A DNA stretch of 15,076 nucleotides. It comes from an uncultured Oscillibacter sp. GTDB lineage: Bacteria; Bacillota_A; Clostridia; Oscillospirales; Oscillospiraceae. Under the pieces are notes generated by a model that had not been told where the DNA came from, did no database searches, and saw nothing but the letters and a program-made list of their open reading frames with translations. Below are positions 13,770 through 15,076 of the stretch, one piece after another. Position 1 is the first letter of the stretch. Every line of letters begins with the position of its first letter. Location: assembly GCA_951800675.1 (NCBI GenBank), contig CATOKC010000083.1:1-15076 (forward strand). Reading direction: 5' to 3'. Position numbers and translations under genes: made by a program.

Positions 13770-14306
13770 TCAGCTTGTTTCATTTTCTATCCTCAGCCGC
13801 TCCCTTTCAGCGGCCACCTCCGTTTTCATCTCGGTTATCATTACTGTTAACGGTTTTTCACATTCTTCCGCTGAGTCAGCGTAGATGTCCCCGGCGCACA
13901 GCATGGGCAGGACGCCCGCTTTTCCCTCCAGCTTCCCGCAGTCATGACAGCCGTGACAGGAGTGGTGCTCGTTCTTCCGTTCCAACAGCCAGCGTGCCGC
14001 CAGCACAGCGCCGATCCCGCTCATGGCAAGCTGCGCGGCCAGCCGGAGGTTGAAGCCGCCGATGTATCCGTCCTGGCTGATAAACTGCCTGCTGATCGCC
14101 GCGGCCACCATGCACAGGATGGTAGCGCTGATGAGCTTCCCCACAAAGAAGCTGACAAAGGACAGTGCGCCCTTTTTCACTCCGTTGGAGTGAGACACCA
14201 CATAGGTGGACAGGAAAGTGCTGATAATAGGGCCGCAACAGGTCCCGCAGCCCAGGCCCACAGTGGCGGCGGCGGTCACGGCGGGGAGCAGTACGGGCAT
14301 ACCCAT
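13770..14306 (-). CDS. Small DsbD/TauE-SafE-like membrane protein with His/Cys-rich motif
   Basis: A 178-residue membrane protein. About three hydrophobic segments are visible: residues 4-38 with the motif GLGCGTCCGP (Cys20, Cys23, Cys24), 47-72 (SFVSFFVGKLISATILCMVA) and 88-108. They resemble one half of the six-helix DsbD/CcdA or SafE-type domain, which moves reducing equivalents across the membrane or exports sulfur compounds. Right after the last helix comes HHSCHGCHDC (114-123), a likely metal- or redox-active cluster. A charged tail follows (about 150-178). The ATG at 14306 has GAGAGGG 7 nt before it and lies 2 nt after the activase stop, so the two are co-transcribed and probably coupled. 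The exact function is unknown; support of iron-sulfur, metal or thiol chemistry for the activase partner is inferred. Confidence 0.65.
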   Translation of the reverse strand: MGMPVLLPAVTAAATVGLGCGTCCGPIISTFLSTYVVSHSNGVKKGALSFVSFFVGKLISATILCMVAAAISRQFISQDGYIGGFNLRLAAQLAMSGIGAVLAARWLLERKNEHHSCHGCHDCGKLEGKAGVLPMLCAGDIYADSAEECEKPLTVMITEMKTEVAAERERLRIENETS

Positions 14307-14308
14307 GC

Positions 14309-15076
14309 TTACGCCCTCTCACTGGCGATCAGCGCCGCACCGATGGCCCCGTTGAACTGCGGATAGCTGGCGACGTACACATCCTTCATCAGTTCTTCCT
14401 CAAAGGCTTTGCGGATGCCGACATTCAGCGCCCCGCCGCCGGTCATCAGAATATCGCCGTTCTTTTCCGACTTTTTCATCATCTTGACGATCCGCTTTGC
14501 CATGGAGATGTGCATCCCCGCCAGTATGTCCTTCCGGTCAAACTGCCGCGCGATCAGGGAAATGATCTCCGACTGAGCGAACACCACGCAGGTGCTGTTG
14601 ATGTCGCAGGGAGCGGTACTCTCCAGGGACAGCGGCCCCACCTGGTCAATGGTCGTTTCCAAAATCTGTGCCGCCACCTCCATGAATTTGCCGGTCCCGG
14701 CGGCGCATTTGTCGTTCATCGTAAAATTCTTGATGTTATAGCCGCTGTCCAAGTAAATAATTTTGCTGTCCTGGCCCCCAATGTCGATAATCATTCCGGG
14801 GCGGTACTCCTTGGGAGCCGTGACCCGGACGCCATAGGCGTGGGCGGTGATTTCGGAAATATCATCATCGGCCACCGCGAGGACCTTCCGGCTGTACCCG
14901 GTGGCCATGGTGTAGCGAATATCGCTCCGGGTGACACCGGCTTTCTGGCAGAGCTGTCCCAGCATCTGCTCGGCGGAGCCATTGTTGTCGATGCCGGTGG
15001 AGCATACCATTGTCTCCACTACCTGACGGCCTTTCAGCAAAGCGCCCTTCAAGTAGGTGGAGCCGCCGTCCAATCC
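14309..15076 (-). CDS. Acyl-CoA dehydratase activase (HgdC/BadF-BcrD family ATPase), 5' partial
   Basis: An ATP-dependent one-electron activator of the 2-hydroxyacyl-CoA dehydratase type. Such proteins are homodimers sharing one [4Fe-4S] cluster, and they feed electrons to a dehydratase or a double-cubane-cluster reductase. The frame is open to the right edge (the upstream codons read GLDGGSTYLKG, the family N-terminal ATP loop), so only a few residues are missing. Further ASKHA-fold motifs are IIDIGGQDSKII and ILMTGGGALN. The cluster-ligand cysteines are in NDKCAAGTGKF (codon near 14707) and NSTCVVFAQSE (codon near 14590). The C-terminus FNGAIGAALIASERA is intact. The DsbD-like gene begins 2 nt downstream. 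The electron acceptor partner probably lies upstream, outside the window, so whether it serves amino-acid fermentation or another reduction cannot be told. Confidence 0.93.
   Translation of the reverse strand, partial: GLDGGSTYLKGALLKGRQVVETMVCSTGIDNNGSAEQMLGQLCQKAGVTRSDIRYTMATGYSRKVLAVADDDISEITAHAYGVRVTAPKEYRPGMIIDIGGQDSKIIYLDSGYNIKNFTMNDKCAAGTGKFMEVAAQILETTIDQVGPLSLESTAPCDINSTCVVFAQSEIISLIARQFDRKDILAGMHISMAKRIVKMMKKSEKNGDILMTGGGALNVGIRKAFEEELMKDVYVASYPQFNGAIGAALIASERA

Overview
The window looks like a chromosomal accessory region of a GC-rich gut Clostridium-type bacterium (Oscillospiraceae-like: Flavonifractor, Lawsonibacter or a relative). This is an inference from high GC, strong AGGAGG-type ribosome sites, a TAXI/TRAP transporter, a 2-hydroxyacyl-CoA dehydratase-type activase and a Tn1549-like integrase remnant. 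No rRNA, tRNA or CRISPR array was seen.

Layout. (1) 2-627, plus strand: the 3' end of an FtsX-like ABC permease whose last 22 codons are out of frame after a T6 tract. (2) 628-2313: a decayed tyrosine integrase on the minus strand (two 1-nt frameshifts, a lost catalytic Arg, an apparent loss of the core-binding domain), flanked by stretches rich in inverted repeats but without convincing genes. (3) 2314-11432, minus strand: a catabolic cluster. In transcription order it holds a DUF1537 four-carbon acid-sugar kinase, an iron alcohol dehydrogenase, a DapA/NanA-family aldolase, a PdxA2-type dehydrogenase, a TAXI substrate-binding lipoprotein and a fused TRAP permease. A terminator-like hairpin follows, then a small VOC protein and an AEC-family carrier. 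(4) 11665-13479, plus strand: a divergently transcribed PrpR-N/AAA+/Fis regulator whose AAA+ domain lacks the GAFTGA loop and Walker B acidic residues. (5) 13480-13769: intergenic, with a strong minus-strand terminator. (6) 13770-15076, minus strand: a 3-TM DsbD/TauE-like membrane protein with a His/Cys-rich tail, directly behind a partial acyl-CoA dehydratase activase.

How the genes may work together. The TAXI protein and TRAP permease should import an organic acid. The kinase and PdxA2-type dehydrogenase form the known route that turns D-threonate- or D-erythronate-like acids into DHAP and CO2. The added aldolase and Fe-dependent dehydrogenase are not part of that minimal route. They suggest a second entry branch in which an aldol cleavage gives pyruvate and an aldehyde that is then reduced. 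The divergent regulator probably controls the cluster, but its sequence argues that it cannot work as a standard sigma-54 activator. The most interesting items are this mixed pathway, the degenerate regulator, and the half-size DsbD-like protein paired with the activase.
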